Shown here: piece by piece, positions 61,903-64,000 of the stretch
Position numbering within the stretch: position 1 is the first letter of the stretch
Layout: every line of letters starts with the position of its first letter
The notes under the pieces: generated by a model
The model's input: only the letters and a program-made list of their open reading frames with translations
Told to the model about the DNA's origin: nothing
Database searches by the model: none
Source of the DNA: an uncultured Carboxylicivirga sp.
GTDB taxonomy: Bacteria; Bacteroidota; Bacteroidia; Bacteroidales; Marinilabiliaceae
Direction of reading: 5' to 3'
NCBI RefSeq assembly: GCF_963674565.1
Contig: NZ_OY771430.1
Location: 1,922,001 to 1,986,000 of the forward strand
Length of the DNA: 64,000 nucleotides
Made by a program: the position numbers and the translations under genes

Positions 61903-64000
61903 ATGAAAAAAAGACTATCAATCATTCAACTTTTTATGGCAACACTCTCAATAATGTTGTCAAATAATATTTATAGCCAGCATTATAAATTCAGAGATTG
62001 TAACCTTTCGATTGATGAAAGAGCCAATGACCTATTAAATGCACTGACCCTGGCAGAGAAAATTTCACTCCTGGGCTATTCTTCGCCAGCAGTGGAAAGA
62101 TTGCAAATACCTTCGTATAATTGGTGGAACGAAGGATTACATGGGGTTGCACGTGCCGGACAGGCAACGGTATACCCACAAGCTATTGCCTTAGCGGCTA
62201 CTTTTGATCCTGAACTGGTTAATAAAGTTGCGGATGCTATATCTACCGAAGCCAGAGCCAAACACAACATGGCAATTGCTAAAGATAAGCGCCTTCAATA
62301 TTTAGGAATTAACTTTTGGACTCCTAATATTAATATATTCCGCGATCCTCGCTGGGGACGTGGTCAGGAAACGTATGGTGAAGACCCATTCCTTACTGGT
62401 ATAATGGGTACTGCTTTTGTAAAAGGGCTTCAGGGCGATGATCCAAACAGGTACAAAATATCAGCCTGTGCTAAACACTTTGCTGCCCATAGTGGTCCCG
62501 AAGCCATTCGTCATGAATTCAATGCAATTGTTGACGAGAAAGATTTGCGTGAAACCTATCTTCCCGCATTTAAAGTATTGGTTGATAACGGTGTTTCAGC
62601 AATCATGTGTGGTTACAACCGACTGAACGATCAGCCTTGTTGTACATCCGAAAACCTTCTGGAAACCATATTAACCAAAGAATGGCAATTTGACGGACAG
62701 ATTACAACAGATTGCTGGGCACTAGACGACATCTGGCTTCGCCATAAAAGTATACCAACAAGGGTAGGTGTGGCAGCTGCAGCCATTAAGCAAGGTGTTA
62801 ATATGGATTGTTCTCCTATCCTTCAGCAAGATGCCATGGAAGCCATTGAGAAAGGTTTAATTACTGAAGATGATATCAATAATTCGATATATAAAACACT
62901 GATTACCCAAATAAAACTGGGTTTCTATGATGATCCTTGTGAATCACCCTACACTACCTTTGGTCCCGATAGTATTAACAATGCCTACCATGTGGATCTG
63001 TCTATTGAAGCAGCAGAAAAAAGTATGGTTCTGTTAAAAAACGATGGTATTTTACCATTAGACAAGAGTAAAACAGGTTCGATGATGGTATTAGGTGAGA
63101 ATGCAGCCAATATTAGTGTATTGGTTGGAAATTATCATGGCATGTCGGGTAATATGGTTACATATGCTGAAGGATTAGTAAAAAAAGCAGGCCCCGGAAC
63201 AGCAGTACAGTATGATTTTGGCTGTAGCTATTCTGATACTACTCATTTTGGTGGAATCTGGGGAGCAGGTATGTCCGACGTTTCAGTGGTAGTATTAGGT
63301 CTTACTCCTTTGTTTGAGGGCGAAGAAGGTGATGCCTTTTTATCTCCAAGCGGTGGTGATAAAGAAGGTTTAAGTTTACCTGAAGCGCATCTTATGTTTT
63401 TAAAAAAGCTAAGAGCTTCGCACAACAAACCAATTATTGCCGTATTAACTGCCGGAAGTGCTTTGGATGTTGAGGAAGTAGCGCCATATGCCGATGCTAT
63501 CATCTATTCGTGGTATTCTGGCGAACAAGGAGGTACAGCTTTGGCTAATATAATTTATGGTGATGTTTCCCCATCCGGAAAGCTTCCTCTAACATTTTAT
63601 AAATCGCTTCAAGACCTGCCTGAATATACAGATTACAATATGGCAAACAGAACCTACAGATATTTTGGTGGTGAAGTAGCTTATCCATTTGGATTTGGCT
63701 TAAGCTACACCAATTTCGATTACACATGGTTAAGTAAACCAAATAAGACATATAAAAAAGACCAGGATATCACCTTCAAGGTAAAGGTGAGTAATACCGG
63801 TGATTATAATGGAGATGATGTGATACAGGTTTACATTGAGTATCCCAATTTGGAAAGAATGCCATTAAAAGAATTAAAAGCGTTTAAACGCGCAGGCATC
63901 AAAGCCAATCAATCTACCGATCTGACTTTTACAATAAACACGAATGATTTGCAAAAATGGGATTTGAAACACAGTAAATGGCAATTATATAAAGGCGAAT
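61903..64000 (+). CDS. GH3 glycosidase, xylosidase-like, cut by the window edge
   Basis: An open frame of 699 codons without a stop to the right edge, so the 3' end is missing. The signal peptide ends near NNIYS (25). The barrel has YNWWNEGLHGVARAG, FRDPRWGRGQETYGEDP, CAKHFAAHSGPE and the nucleophile Asp270 in TTDCWALDDIW. The second domain has GEEGDAFLSPSGGDKEGL and GFGLSYTNF, and a Fn3-like domain begins near 620. The HSGPE and plant-type context resemble beta-xylosidases of GH3 more than bacterial beta-glucosidases, and the protein differs from the PA14-bearing GH3 of this window. It is divergent from the ROK repressor. A role in removing the core beta-1,2-xylose of plant N-glycans is possible but inferred. 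Confidence 0.88.
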   Translation, partial: MKKRLSIIQLFMATLSIMLSNNIYSQHYKFRDCNLSIDERANDLLNALTLAEKISLLGYSSPAVERLQIPSYNWWNEGLHGVARAGQATVYPQAIALAATFDPELVNKVADAISTEARAKHNMAIAKDKRLQYLGINFWTPNINIFRDPRWGRGQETYGEDPFLTGIMGTAFVKGLQGDDPNRYKISACAKHFAAHSGPEAIRHEFNAIVDEKDLRETYLPAFKVLVDNGVSAIMCGYNRLNDQPCCTSENLLETILTKEWQFDGQITTDCWALDDIWLRHKSIPTRVGVAAAAIKQGVNMDCSPILQQDAMEAIEKGLITEDDINNSIYKTLITQIKLGFYDDPCESPYTTFGPDSINNAYHVDLSIEAAEKSMVLLKNDGILPLDKSKTGSMMVLGENAANISVLVGNYHGMSGNMVTYAEGLVKKAGPGTAVQYDFGCSYSDTTHFGGIWGAGMSDVSVVVLGLTPLFEGEEGDAFLSPSGGDKEGLSLPEAHLMFLKKLRASHNKPIIAVLTAGSALDVEEVAPYADAIIYSWYSGEQGGTALANIIYGDVSPSGKLPLTFYKSLQDLPEYTDYNMANRTYRYFGGEVAYPFGFGLSYTNFDYTWLSKPNKTYKKDQDITFKVKVSNTGDYNGDDVIQVYIEYPNLERMPLKELKAFKRAGIKANQSTDLTFTINTNDLQKWDLKHSKWQLYKGE

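Overview
The window looks like a chromosomal segment of an AT-rich Bacteroidota, most likely a marine or gut Bacteroidales/Marinilabiliales-type bacterium. The reasons are a SusC/SusD pair, TAnnTTTG-type promoter boxes, many secreted lipoprotein glycosidases and family-typical DeoR, ROK and HxlR regulators. The taxonomic placement is inferred from gene content only. No rRNA, tRNA or CRISPR array was seen.

Region 1 (1-7819) is an integron-like cassette array, all read on the minus strand, headed by a tyrosine recombinase at 6677-7819. Five imperfect inverted-repeat sites (13-143, 541-734, 1388-1518, 5428-5563, 6089-6143) and one simple site next to the recombinase stop (near 6578) divide it into cassettes. 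In each of the five complete cassettes, the first 7-14 nt match the outer box of that cassette's own downstream site, as expected if the cassette were excised as a circle. The cassettes carry a small membrane protein, a TlpA-like redoxin, a four-gene restriction-modification operon, and two apparently non-coding segments. The recombinase lacks the extra segment typical of IntI and carries an extra N-terminal domain. This is the strongest candidate for an undescribed system.

Region 2 (7820-14620) has a long non-coding gap, a GH78 alpha-L-rhamnosidase, an outer-membrane porin-like barrel and a methyl-accepting chemotaxis protein.

Region 3 (14621-42733) is a two-sided glycoprotein N-glycan degradation locus around a 774-bp divergent regulatory region (24501-25274). 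The minus-strand arm has three GH29 fucosidases, a GH3 with PA14 and a GH20 hexosaminidase. The plus-strand arm is an 11-gene operon: PNGase F-like amidase, DeoR regulator, CutC, GH2 beta-mannosidase, transglutaminase-like protein, CBM9-like protein, GHL10-like lipoprotein, three GH92 alpha-mannosidases and a glycosylasparaginase. Together these could detach N-glycans from protein, trim fucose, GlcNAc and mannose, and hydrolyse the GlcNAc-Asn linkage. Tandem CATGCA-core boxes at one-helical-turn spacing sit on the plus-strand promoter.

Region 4 (42734-50014) is housekeeping or accessory: an HxlR regulator, a small membrane protein, an NAD-binding epimerase-like protein, an HTH protein, a DUF4198 protein behind a cobalamin riboswitch, a split ThrE-type exporter and a cysteine-cluster protein.

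Region 5 (50015-64000) is a second glycan locus on the minus strand: ROK repressor, ROK kinase, GH29, SusC, SusD and a DUF4838 protein of the type that includes GH163 endo-GlcNAcases. A GH3 gene on the plus strand runs off the right edge.
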